Positions 44,584-52,872 of a stretch of 64,000 nucleotides of DNA are shown piece after piece. The notes below the pieces were generated by a model. It made no database searches, was not told the origin of the DNA, and saw nothing but the letters and a program-made list of their open reading frames with translations. How positions within the stretch are numbered: position 1 is the first letter of the stretch; the number at the start of each line of letters is the position of its first letter. A program made the position numbers and the translations under genes. Source of the stretch: Pseudomonadota bacterium (GTDB lineage Bacteria > Pseudomonadota > Gammaproteobacteria > Steroidobacterales > Steroidobacteraceae); contig JAKBCE010000009.1 in the NCBI GenBank assembly GCA_021808195.1, positions 69,930 to 133,929 of the forward strand. The letters are read 5' to 3'.

Positions 44584-45420
44584 ATGCGAGCGCTCCCGAC
44601 AGCGGCATTGGCCGCCGCGGCCGCCCTGGCCGCCCTCGTCCTGCTGGCCGGTTGTGCCACCACCAGCGGGCGGCATGCCACGACTTTGTCGCTGGATGCC
44701 ATCCTCGCCGGCCCGCGGCCGGCCGCCGATCGGCGTCGCGACCCCGATCGCCATCCGGTGCGGACGTTGCTGTTCTTCGGCTTGCGCCCCGCGAGCCGCG
44801 TTCTGCAGGTATGGCCCCGATCCGGCTACTACACACGTATCATTGCGCCGCTGGTTCGACGGCACGGTCGCTTCGTCGCAGCACTGATCGCCCCTGCCCG
44901 CAGCCGCTTTCTGGCGACACGCAATGCCCGCTATCGGCAGATGCTCGCCGCGCAGCCACAGGAGTTTGGCCGCGTACACGTGGTGACCTTCCCGCTCGAT
45001 GGCGGCAATGCCGTACCCCCGGGCTCGGTCAATCTGGTGCTCGCCTGCGGCACGCTGCACCAGTGGATGGCCCGCGGCGAAACCACTCAGGCCCTGCGGA
45101 CTGTGTATCAGGCGCTCGCACCGGGCGGAGTGCTCGGGATCGTCGACAACCGGGCCGCCGCGAACGCCCCGCTCGACCCGCGCGCCCAGGACGGCTACGT
45201 GCACCAGTCCTACGCCATCAAGCTCATCGAGACGGCTGGCTTTACCCTGGTCGCCACGTCCGAGGTCAACGCCAACCCACGCGATACCAAGGCGTATCCG
45301 GCGGGAGCGTGGACCCTGCCCCCGGCGTACCGGCTCGGGCGCATCCATCACCGACACTATGCGGCGATCGGCGAGCCGGACCGCTTCACGCTGAAGTTCG
45401 TCAAACCCGGCCGGCGCTGA
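44584..45420 (+). CDS. Lipoprotein with methyltransferase-like fold (COG4798 type)
   Basis: 278 residues with a lipoprotein signal peptide ending at Cys24 (VLLAGC). The rest is a Rossmann methyltransferase-like domain of the predicted methyltransferase COG4798 group: RDPDRHPVRTLLFFGLRP, VLQVWPRSGYYTRIIAP (in place of the usual glycine-rich SAM loop), VNLVLACGTLHQWM and LAPGGVLGIVDNRA. The family is usually exported, so S-adenosylmethionine availability is doubtful and the true activity is unknown. The ATG at 44572 is an alternative start. Confidence 0.85.
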   Translation: MRALPTAALAAAAALAALVLLAGCATTSGRHATTLSLDAILAGPRPAADRRRDPDRHPVRTLLFFGLRPASRVLQVWPRSGYYTRIIAPLVRRHGRFVAALIAPARSRFLATRNARYRQMLAAQPQEFGRVHVVTFPLDGGNAVPPGSVNLVLACGTLHQWMARGETTQALRTVYQALAPGGVLGIVDNRAAANAPLDPRAQDGYVHQSYAIKLIETAGFTLVATSEVNANPRDTKAYPAGAWTLPPAYRLGRIHHRHYAAIGEPDRFTLKFVKPGRR

Positions 45421-45436
45421 CGCGCCCGCGGCCGCG

Positions 45437-47497
45437 CTACCACATCTCGCGCAGGCGCGCGCCCACATCGAGCACGGGCTCGAGCGCCCCTCGCTCAACG
45501 CCCTCCTGTGCAGCGACGGTGGGGACCACGCTCTCGAGGTACGCCAGCACCGGGCCGGTGAGGAACCGGCTGCGCCCCCCATAGAGGTGCGCATCGCCGT
45601 GGCGATGCTGTCCGGTCAGATAGAACTTCAGCGGCGCGAACAGCAGCAGATCGTTGCGCGCTCGAGTCAGCGCGACATAGAACAGCCGCCGCTCCTCTTC
45701 GAGCAGGGCGGTGCTGCCGGCGGCGAATTCGGACGGGAAACTACCGTCCACGACGTTGAGCAGATACACCGTGTCCCACTCCATTCCCTTGGCGGAGTGC
45801 ACGGTCGAGAGCACCAGATAGTCCTCGTCAAGCGCCGGCGGTCCGGCCAGATCCGAGGTGGCCGACGGCGGATCGAGCGCCAGCTCGGAGAGAAAACGCT
45901 CGCGGGACACATATTGCGTGGCGAGGGACTCGAGCTGCTCGAGATCCGCGCCGCGGGTGTGCACCTGCTCGTAGATGCGCTCCAGATGCGGCTGATACCA
46001 GCGGCGCGCCCGCTCGAGCTGCCCGCTCCACGGACAGTGCGGATCGGCGAGTTCGAGCAGCAGCGTCACCAGCCCGGACCAGTGCGCGGCGGCGGCCGGG
46101 GGAGCGCTGAAGTCCGCGAGCGCACCGAACGTCTCGCCGGCGCCCTCGAGATGCTCGATCGCCCGGCGGGCGTTGACCGGCCCCATGCCGGGCAGCAGTT
46201 GCAGCGTACGAAAGGCGGCAAGCGCGTTGCGCGGATTGTCGGCCCAGCGCAGCACGCCCAGCAGGTCCTTGACGTGCCCAGCCTCAAGAAAGCGCAGTCC
46301 GCCGTATTTGACGAACGGAATGCCACGCCGTCCGAGTTCGACCTCGAGCACGTCGCTGTGGCTCGAGGAGCGAAACAACACGCCCTGATGCCGAAGGGCC
46401 ACGTTGGCCTCACGTCGCCGCAGCACCTCCTCGCAGATGCGCTCGGCCTGCTGACGCTGATCGGCCACAGCGAGCAGCTGCGGACGCGCCCCCGCACCGC
46501 GCACGGCACGCAGATCCTTGCGGAACTGGCGCGGCGCCTCGGCCATGACCGCGTTGGCGAGATCGAGAATCGGCTGGGTGGAGCGGTAATTCTGCTCGAG
46601 CGTGATGATCTCGGCAGGCGGCGTGAACCGCGCGGGAAACGCCAGGATGTTCTCCACCGAGGCGGCGCGAAACGAGTAGATGGCCTGGGCATCATCACCG
46701 ACCACTGCCATGCCGGCGCCATTGGGCTTCAGCGCGTGCAGAATCTCGGCCTGCAGCGTGTTGGTATCCTGGTACTCATCGACCAGCACGTGATCGAACT
46801 GTCCGCCGATGAGCGCCGCGAGTCGCGCATCGCCCATCATGACGTGCCAGTAGAGCAGCAGATCGTCGTAATCGAGCAGGCTGTCGCGTTGCTTGCGCTC
46901 GAGGTAAGCACGAAAGAGCCGTGTCAACTCCGCTTCCCATTGCGCGCACCAGGGAAATTGCTCCTCGAGCGTCGCACGCAGCGGCCGCTGGGTATTGACC
47001 CGGTAGGAGTAGATTTGCAGACAGGTATCCTTGCGCGGGAAGCGCTGCTCCTTCTGCGCGAGTCCCAGCTCCTGACGCAGTGCATCGAGCAGATCGGCCG
47101 CATCGCCACGGTCGAGCACCGTGAACTGCGGATCGAGCCGCAGTGCGGCGGCGTACTGACGCAACAGCCGGTTGCCGATCGAGTGGAAGGTTCCGCTCCA
47201 GCCGAGGCGCTCGAGAACGCCCCCGCCCGAAGCGGCGCGCACGATGTCCGCGGCCCGGCGGCGCATCTCCGCGGCGGCGCGACGGGTGAAGGTGAGCATC
47301 AGGATGCGCGACGGATCGACCCCATGCAGGATCAGGTGCGCCACCCGGTGGGCCAGCGTGTTGGTTTTGCCCGTACCCGCCCCGGCCACGATCAGCAGCG
47401 GCCCGCAGCGCACGCCACCGTTGGGTTGAGGCTCGCCGAAGGACGCCGCCCGGCGCTGCGGCTCGTTGAGCCGGGCAAGATGAGACACGCTCGACAT
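45437..47497 (-). CDS. UvrD/Rep-family ATP-dependent DNA helicase
   Basis: Superfamily 1A 3'-5' helicase, 686 residues. Motif I VAGAGTGKT (to residue 45), motif Ia MLTFTRRAAAEM, motif II LVDEYQDTN, motif III VVGDDAQAIYSFR, motif IV YRSTQPIL, motif V LSTVHSAKGMEWDTVY and motif VI RRLFYVALTRARNDL are all present. It is shorter and more divergent than UvrD or Rep, similar to the extra UvrD-like helicases of many proteobacteria. TATAGT ends 11 bp before the ATG. Confidence 0.92.
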   Translation of the reverse strand: MSSVSHLARLNEPQRRAASFGEPQPNGGVRCGPLLIVAGAGTGKTNTLAHRVAHLILHGVDPSRILMLTFTRRAAAEMRRRAADIVRAASGGGVLERLGWSGTFHSIGNRLLRQYAAALRLDPQFTVLDRGDAADLLDALRQELGLAQKEQRFPRKDTCLQIYSYRVNTQRPLRATLEEQFPWCAQWEAELTRLFRAYLERKQRDSLLDYDDLLLYWHVMMGDARLAALIGGQFDHVLVDEYQDTNTLQAEILHALKPNGAGMAVVGDDAQAIYSFRAASVENILAFPARFTPPAEIITLEQNYRSTQPILDLANAVMAEAPRQFRKDLRAVRGAGARPQLLAVADQRQQAERICEEVLRRREANVALRHQGVLFRSSSHSDVLEVELGRRGIPFVKYGGLRFLEAGHVKDLLGVLRWADNPRNALAAFRTLQLLPGMGPVNARRAIEHLEGAGETFGALADFSAPPAAAAHWSGLVTLLLELADPHCPWSGQLERARRWYQPHLERIYEQVHTRGADLEQLESLATQYVSRERFLSELALDPPSATSDLAGPPALDEDYLVLSTVHSAKGMEWDTVYLLNVVDGSFPSEFAAGSTALLEEERRLFYVALTRARNDLLLFAPLKFYLTGQHRHGDAHLYGGRSRFLTGPVLAYLESVVPTVAAQEGVERGALEPVLDVGARLREMW

Positions 47498-47508
47498 GGC
47501 AGGGGCGG

Positions 47509-47514
47509 ACTATA
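47509..47514 (-). promoter_or_regulatory. -10 element 11 bp before the helicase gene
   Basis: TATAGT on the minus strand, 11 bp from the ATG; a leader of about 4 nt would result. Confidence 0.45.
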
Positions 47515-47583
47515 CGAAATCGGCTGCGCCACCGCCATGAATCCGCGCCCCCGATGCACGCATCCAGCTTGGCGGGCAGCCGA

Positions 47584-48636
47584 CTACTGGATGAGCGCGC
47601 CCGCCGCGACCGTCGGATCAAGCCGTGCGCCGAATGCGAGCAGCCGGTCGCGGATCTGCGCCTCGATGGCCTCAAAGTCCACGCCCCCCTCCGTGCCGTC
47701 GTGATGCGAGGTGCGCGCATCGCTGAAATCCACTGGCAGGCTACTGTCGGCGCGAATCCGCGCGCACGCCGCGGCGCGGTACGCAGAGGATTCGCCCAGC
47801 CGGTCGACGTCGAGCAGCAAATCGGCCGCCGGGGCCGCGAGCGCCTGCGACAGCAAATACACGCCGATGAAGACCTGATAGGAGCGCGTATCGTCCCAGG
47901 GGCCGAGCATCGCGTACAGGGTCCGCAGCTGACGCTTGATCTGCCCGGACCAGCGCGGCAGGTGCGGCAGGTGCAGGCTGGCGGCGAGGCGGGCGGCAGG
48001 GGAGTCCGGCGGCGCATGGGCAAGAATGAGCGCGTGCGACAACTCGAAATACGGCACGGCGCCCGGCACGCGGTAGCTGCGACACGACAGCCATTGCTGA
48101 GGCGCATTGCGTCGCAGCACGATGTGATAGCCGCCGAGGCCCGCCTTGAGCGCCGCGGCGCGGGCGAGCGAGCGCGAGAAGCCCAACACCGGCACCGTGC
48201 CGCGCCCGCGCGCGTGCTTGATCAGACGCTGCAGATAGGCAATCTCGGGCCGAGCCCCGCCCTGCGGGAAGTAACGCTGCACGGCGAAGGATTCGCGATA
48301 GCCGCGCACCCCCCGCCGCAAGCGCCGCAGCACGGGTCGGAATTCCTCGCGATAGGGCAACTCCAGCGGTGGATGGCGCGAGTCCCAACCCTGGGCGGTA
48401 TCGCGCCCCAGGCGCTTCGGCGAGACGTGCGCGAGGCGCTCGGCGAACGGCTCATAGAAGCACGTCGTGCCCGCAAGCGCGCGGAAGCGGCTCCACACGT
48501 AAGTGCTGCCACACCGCCATCCGGCGTGCAGAAAAACGCTCGGCCATGGGTTCTCGGGACTGGACAAGATGCTCGGTCGAATCGCCGTTTCAAGATCGAA
48601 GATCGGCTGCAGTGTAATCGCCGGCTCGCCACGCAC
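47584..48636 (-). CDS. Sulfotransferase-like P-loop protein
   Basis: 350 residues. The N-terminal segment PSVFLHAGWRCGSTYVWSRF resembles the 5' phosphosulfate-binding loop of sulfotransferases (GxxRSGTT type), and CFYEPFAERL follows as in that fold. GTVPVLGFSRSLARAAAL and RNAPQQWLSCRSY in the middle could be the 3' phosphate-binding region. No signal peptide. Start GTG at 48636 is the only good candidate but lacks a ribosome site. Acceptor substrate unknown. Confidence 0.65.
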   Translation of the reverse strand: MRGEPAITLQPIFDLETAIRPSILSSPENPWPSVFLHAGWRCGSTYVWSRFRALAGTTCFYEPFAERLAHVSPKRLGRDTAQGWDSRHPPLELPYREEFRPVLRRLRRGVRGYRESFAVQRYFPQGGARPEIAYLQRLIKHARGRGTVPVLGFSRSLARAAALKAGLGGYHIVLRRNAPQQWLSCRSYRVPGAVPYFELSHALILAHAPPDSPAARLAASLHLPHLPRWSGQIKRQLRTLYAMLGPWDDTRSYQVFIGVYLLSQALAAPAADLLLDVDRLGESSAYRAAACARIRADSSLPVDFSDARTSHHDGTEGGVDFEAIEAQIRDRLLAFGARLDPTVAAGALIQ

Positions 48637-48678
48637 TCAAGGGCACGCCCCCGTGTCGCGCCCCTTGCGGCGCGGTGC

Positions 48679-48684
48679 TACGCT
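48679..48684 (+). promoter_or_regulatory. Possible extended -10 element 6 bp before the Nudix gene
   Basis: TACGCT preceded by TGC (extended -10 style), 6 bp before the ATG at 48691. Weak match. Confidence 0.3.
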
Positions 48685-48690
48685 GCGCCG

Positions 48691-49230
48691 ATGCAACCGT
48701 CGAAACAAACCCTGCACTACCGCGGCCGGATCATCTCGGTCACCACCGATGAGGTGCGACTGCCGAATGGACACGAGGCGACGCTCGAGGTCGTTCACCA
48801 TCCTGGAGGTGCAGTCGCCGTTGCGCTCGACAGCACGCGGCGCGTGTGCCTGCTGCGCCAGTACCGGTACGTGGCCGGCGGCTGGCTGTGGGAGCTGCCG
48901 GCCGGCAAGCTCGAGCCCGGCGAGCCCCCGCTGCTCACCGCGCAGCGGGAACTGACCGAGGAGGCCGGGGTACGCGCCGCGCAGTGGCGCAGTCTCGGCA
49001 CGTATCTGAGCTCACCGGGCGTATTCAGCGAGGTGCTGCATCTGTTTCTCGCCACCGAGCTCGACGCGGCCGCTGCGGCACCGGAACAGGCCGAAGTCAT
49101 CGAGGTGCACTGGATCGAGTTCGAGCAGGCGTGCCAGTGGGCCGAGCGCGGTGAAATCCGCGACGGTAAGACCGCCATCGGCCTGCTGCGCGCCCGCTAC
49201 GTGCTCGCGCCGGGCGAGGCAGCCCGCTAG
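48691..49230 (+). CDS. Nudix hydrolase, ADP-ribose pyrophosphatase-like
   Basis: 179 residues. The Nudix box is complete: GKLEPGEPPLLTAQRELTEE followed by AG (GX5EX7REUXEEXGU), and the ADP-ribose/ADP-sugar group context is seen in LLRQYRYVAGGWLWELPAGK and the SSPGVFSEVLHLFLA segment with a proline about 15 residues after the box. It likely hydrolyses ADP-ribose or a related ADP-sugar. An ADP-ribosylglycohydrolase-type gene lies 4 kb away on the other strand. Confidence 0.9.
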   Translation: MQPSKQTLHYRGRIISVTTDEVRLPNGHEATLEVVHHPGGAVAVALDSTRRVCLLRQYRYVAGGWLWELPAGKLEPGEPPLLTAQRELTEEAGVRAAQWRSLGTYLSSPGVFSEVLHLFLATELDAAAAAPEQAEVIEVHWIEFEQACQWAERGEIRDGKTAIGLLRARYVLAPGEAAR

Positions 49231-49243
49231 CACACGGCGCGGC

Positions 49244-49909
49244 TCAGGCGAGCCGCTCGATATGCGCGCGCTTGCGCGCGTTGGTGTAGCGGTAGAAGCG
49301 GCGTAGCTCCGCGAGCACCTCGTCCTCGGCCCCGCAGCGCACCCCGTGCAGCAGCTGTTCGAGCCGCCGGCAGAAGCGCTCGGCATAGCGACTCGCGTGT
49401 CTGTACAGATCCTCGCGCCCGTCCGCCAATCGCGACTCGATGCGCGTGCGCTCGAACAGCAGCCGGCGCAGCTCGGCCGGAAAGTGCTCCGGACTCTGCC
49501 GACGCATCAGCCAATAGCTCGCCACGTATTTGTCCACCTCCGCCTGCATCTCGAGCTCGAGCAGCGAGACCGGCCGGTCGTAACTGGCATTCCAGGCGAG
49601 ATAGAGGAAGTGGCTCACCCCCTCGAGCGCGGTCCACCAGTCCGCGACGTTGCCGTCGTGCAGGCGGACCATGGGATCCTCTCGCCCCAACCGCTCGAGC
49701 AGCCCCGGATCGAGATACAGCGACATCGCTATTTCCTCGTCCGCCCCGCCCGGTTGCGCGACGATGAGATCCTCAGCGCCACTGCGCGTGCGCACCTCCG
49801 CGGGCAGACACGCACGATCCGTCACCAGGAAATCGTAGACATCGTAACCTACAGCCAAGTCGTAAATGCCGCCGATCAACTCCTGCAGGCGAGTCAGAAT
49901 CATGCGCAT
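49244..49909 (-). CDS. Unknown protein B of the ATP-grasp locus
   Basis: 221 residues, soluble, mostly helical, no signal peptide. Recognisable features are an aromatic N-terminal part (GGIYDLAVGYDVYDFLVTD), a central WWTALEGVSHFLYLAWNAS segment and a basic C-terminus (RRFYRYTNARKRAHIERLA). I do not recognise a family. Its ATG overlaps the stop of the upstream unknown gene (TGATG), so the two are translationally coupled and probably form a complex or act together. It converges with the Nudix gene. Confidence 0.75.
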   Translation of the reverse strand: MRMILTRLQELIGGIYDLAVGYDVYDFLVTDRACLPAEVRTRSGAEDLIVAQPGGADEEIAMSLYLDPGLLERLGREDPMVRLHDGNVADWWTALEGVSHFLYLAWNASYDRPVSLLELEMQAEVDKYVASYWLMRRQSPEHFPAELRRLLFERTRIESRLADGREDLYRHASRYAERFCRRLEQLLHGVRCGAEDEVLAELRRFYRYTNARKRAHIERLA

Positions 49910-50556
49910 CAGTGCAGCGCGCCGAGCGCACTGCCCGGATGCGCGGTCGGCTCGACCCCGAGACGCTTCAGCAGCGCATAGCTGCGTCGGCTGCCGGTCT
50001 TCAGCCACAGCTCGTAAAGCCGCAGGATGTCCCGGTCGGAGTGGGCGTAGCCGGCCTCGCTCAGCTCGTTCAGCGCATCGACCATGGGCTGGAATTTCTC
50101 GGCCAGCTCTGCGAATACCTGACCGAGCACGCGGCCGCGGCGCGCGCGCTCGGGCGCCGGGGTGCCGGGCGGGGCGAGCCCGCGCGCCAGCGAGCCGTAG
50201 GCGCAGCCGCCCATCGCGATGTGATAGTCGATATCGATCAGCTTGCGCGCAAAGCCGCGCGCGAAAAAGCCGGCGATGAATAGCGATACGTCGCCGAGAC
50301 GCTGCAAGCCACGCTCGCGCTCGACACGGTTGCGCGCCTCGAGCGCCTCGGACAGCATCACCACGAGCGGCTTCAGACGCAGGCCCTCGGCTGTCTGCTC
50401 GAACAGTGCCTCGGAGCGGGCGAACAGAGTGAGAAGATTGACCACGTAGTGTTCGGTCTGATCCTCGACCGCCAGATGCTGATTGGCGAGCACGCCATGC
50501 AGCGCGTCCTTGAAGTATTCCTTCAGGTTGGCAACTGGTTGAATTCGGCTCAACAT
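49909..50556 (-). CDS. Unknown protein A of the ATP-grasp locus
   Basis: 215 residues, helical, no signal peptide. Features: VANLKEYFKDALHGVLANQH and VEDQTEHYVVNLLTLFARSE at the start, the segment LGDVSLFIAGFFARGFARKL, then DIDYHIAMGGCAYGSLARGL, which could be membrane-associated or a binding pocket. Not recognised. Start chosen at the ATG 50556 with GAGGT 10 nt ahead; GTG 50568 and ATG 50565 are in frame too. It lies 185 bp downstream of the ATP-grasp gene on the same strand. Confidence 0.75.
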   Translation of the reverse strand: MLSRIQPVANLKEYFKDALHGVLANQHLAVEDQTEHYVVNLLTLFARSEALFEQTAEGLRLKPLVVMLSEALEARNRVERERGLQRLGDVSLFIAGFFARGFARKLIDIDYHIAMGGCAYGSLARGLAPPGTPAPERARRGRVLGQVFAELAEKFQPMVDALNELSEAGYAHSDRDILRLYELWLKTGSRRSYALLKRLGVEPTAHPGSALGALH

Positions 50557-50741
50557 GGATGGCATCACCTCATCTGCGGCCTGTCAGCAATGGCAGCGGC
50601 AGCCGGCACTCTAAGTTGACCCCACGCGGCAGGAAAAACCGCGAGCCCGTGCTCATTTTAGCGAGCAGCCATGCAGCTTTGCCACGACCGCAGCTGGCAG
50701 CGAACCAGCGGGAGTGCTAACAGTGCGCCGGCCGGCGCGCC

Positions 50742-51764
50742 TCAGCGCCAGAGCGCGCGATAGGCCAGTCCGAGCGACATCAGCCGCTCAAGCAGCTCCG
50801 GATATCCGACACCAGCGGCACGCGCCGATTCAGCAAAATCCTCGCCTTCCTCCAGGTTGGGATTGGCGTTGGCCTCGAGCGCATAGACCCGGCCGTCGGC
50901 GGTCAGACGAAAATCCATGCGCGCGTAGCCGGACAGGCCGAGCACCCGGTAGATGCGCCGCGAGAGCTTGTCGAGCTGTGCCTCGACGCCGGCCGGCAGA
51001 TCCGTCGCTTTGCGCGTCGTGATGCCGTAGCGGTCGCGGTAGGCACGGTCCCACTTCACTTTGCGGGTGGCAATGCCCGGCAGCGATTCGGGCATACTGC
51101 CGAACACCATCTCCCACACCGGCAGGCGCGTCAGCCGATCGTTGCCGAGCACCCCGACATATAGCTCCCGTCCGGCAATGTACTCCTCGACCAGCGCATC
51201 GGAACCGACCTGCTCGTAGATGAATTCCACTCGCTCCTTCAAGCGCGCCGCATCCTCGACCACCGAAGCCTGCGCAATACCGAGCGAGGCATCCTCGGTC
51301 GCCGACTTCACGAACAGTGGATAGACGAGCTTGCGCGGCGCGCGCACGCGCGTGCCGCGCCGGAAGACCGCGAAGCGTGGCGTCGGAATGCGGTGATAGG
51401 CGAGCAGCTGCTTGCTGATCGGCTTGTCGCGCGACAGCAGCAGACCGCGGGGATTGCAGCCGGTGTACGGCTGGCGCAGCAGCTCCAGATAGGCGACGAC
51501 GTTCTGATCGTAAGTGACGATGCCGTTGAATTCTTCGAGCAGGTTGAAGACGATGTCGGGTTTCCAATCGGCGATCGCAAGGCGCATCTCGGTCAGACTG
51601 TCGAGCACGCCGAGACAGCGAACGTCGTGCCCGCTGCGGCGCAGCGTGGTGGTGACGTCATATTCGGTGCGCCACTCGTCGATCTCCTTCTCTGTGTGTC
51701 CCTCGAGCGTCTCGGGGGGCACCAGGCTGGCGTGCATCACGAGGAGCGTGCGCTGTTTTTTCAT
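50742..51764 (-). CDS. ATP-grasp ligase (D-Ala-D-Ala ligase/RimK-like)
   Basis: 340 residues. The N-terminal part (TLLVMHASLVPPE; DIVFNLLEEFNG; LELLRQPYTGCNPRGLLLSRDKP) follows the D-alanine-D-alanine ligase layout. The central part has YPLFVKSATEDASLGIAQAS (ATP-binding lysine and loop) and ALVEEYIAGRELYVGVLG. The C-terminus has ARMDFRLTADGRVYALEANANPNLEEG, carrying the metal ligands. It is not a canonical Ddl. It starts in a 4 bp overlap with the metallopeptidase gene, so a carboxylate-amine ligase is co-made with a peptidase. Substrate unknown; peptide or amino-acid ligation is inferred. Confidence 0.85.
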   Translation of the reverse strand: MKKQRTLLVMHASLVPPETLEGHTEKEIDEWRTEYDVTTTLRRSGHDVRCLGVLDSLTEMRLAIADWKPDIVFNLLEEFNGIVTYDQNVVAYLELLRQPYTGCNPRGLLLSRDKPISKQLLAYHRIPTPRFAVFRRGTRVRAPRKLVYPLFVKSATEDASLGIAQASVVEDAARLKERVEFIYEQVGSDALVEEYIAGRELYVGVLGNDRLTRLPVWEMVFGSMPESLPGIATRKVKWDRAYRDRYGITTRKATDLPAGVEAQLDKLSRRIYRVLGLSGYARMDFRLTADGRVYALEANANPNLEEGEDFAESARAAGVGYPELLERLMSLGLAYRALWR

Positions 51765-52798
51765 AGCGGTATGTGCGGCGTCTCGCCCTGAGAATACAAC
51801 GACACCAGCCGCTCCAGCAGCCAGCGGGAAACATGCACCGCGTCGCGGCGACTGCCGCGGATGTACAGTTGCAATGCCTCGCTTCGATCGATCATCGTGC
51901 GCATGATCTCCTGCACACTATAGCGCGGCAGGCCGAGCTCGCGCGATACCGCGATGCACAGCGTCCGCTGATGCGCGCGCAACAGCGTCGCGGCACGCAG
52001 GGCGTCTCGGCGCGGACGCTCCAGGCTAAACAGCCATTGCAACAGCGCATCGACCATGTTGCGCCGGTATTGGCGATAGCGGGCCGTTTTGCGCCGGTAA
52101 TGCTGCGCGAGCGTGTGCGTGTTGGTATCGATTGGCTCGATGCGGGTGCGGCTGCGCACCGGCGCGGGCCGCTCGCGCACCTCGGCCATCAACTCATCGA
52201 CGACCTGCAGCTTGCGCACCGCCGGCCACTCGGCGTAGCGCTTGCGCCAAGCCGAGTGCGGCGTGAGCCACACCGCGAACGTCTCGGCGAAGTCCTCTGT
52301 GGGATGCGCTTGCGCGTACCAGTCGCCGAGGTGGTGGACGTAACGGCGGCTTGCCGGTCGTGCCTTGTAGCGATCCGGATAACGCCGCGATGCCGGACCG
52401 AAGGTCTCGCGCCAGCGCTTGCGGCGGCGCAGCCGGTAGGCGTTGTCGAGCGCGTGACCGGCCTCGTGACGCAGGATCCGCATGAACCAACGGGCGTTGC
52501 CGCCTTCGACCTGACCCATGATGCTGCGCTCGAGCCGCGCCAGACGCGGGTGCGCGAGGTAAAACGGCACGGCGATTCCTGGCACCCCGTCCGGCGAAAA
52601 CCACTCCTCCGCGAGCCAGATGTGCGGTCGGAAGCGGATGCCGCGCGCGCTCAGTTCGGCGTACAGGCGGCGCGCGCCACGCTCGATGTGTGAATCACGC
52701 AGGCTCAGGCCGAGATCGCAGAAGCGCAGCTGCAGCAATTGCTCGTCGCTGAGGCGTGCCCAAGCCGGGGCCCGCCGCGGGATTCGGGGTGTGCTCAT
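51761..52798 (-). CDS. Putative zinc metallopeptidase coupled to ATP-grasp gene
   Basis: 345 residues, no signal peptide. The zinc signature HEAGH is at 111-115 (ILRHEAGHALDNAYRL). A conserved-looking downstream block HPTEDFAETFAVWLTP (165-180) could supply the third ligand. The N-terminus (LQLRFCDLGLSLRDSHIE) and a basic C-terminal half (HYRRKTARYRQYRRNMVDAL) are unlike classical secreted peptidases. It overlaps the ATP-grasp gene (51761-51764). I infer a cytosolic peptidase that acts on the ligase product or partner; not tested by anything here. Confidence 0.75.
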   Translation of the reverse strand: MSTPRIPRRAPAWARLSDEQLLQLRFCDLGLSLRDSHIERGARRLYAELSARGIRFRPHIWLAEEWFSPDGVPGIAVPFYLAHPRLARLERSIMGQVEGGNARWFMRILRHEAGHALDNAYRLRRRKRWRETFGPASRRYPDRYKARPASRRYVHHLGDWYAQAHPTEDFAETFAVWLTPHSAWRKRYAEWPAVRKLQVVDELMAEVRERPAPVRSRTRIEPIDTNTHTLAQHYRRKTARYRQYRRNMVDALLQWLFSLERPRRDALRAATLLRAHQRTLCIAVSRELGLPRYSVQEIMRTMIDRSEALQLYIRGSRRDAVHVSRWLLERLVSLYSQGETPHIPL

Positions 52799-52872
52799 AG
52801 ACGTGCCCGCCCCCCGGGGGAAGGCACACGGGGGTGCGGCGGTTTCGAGCTTAGCAGCGCGCGCGCGGGCGT

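Noticed and set aside
45587..47704. 705-codon plus-strand frame opposite the UvrD-like helicase
   Set aside because: Antisense shadow of a gene with all SF1 helicase motifs.
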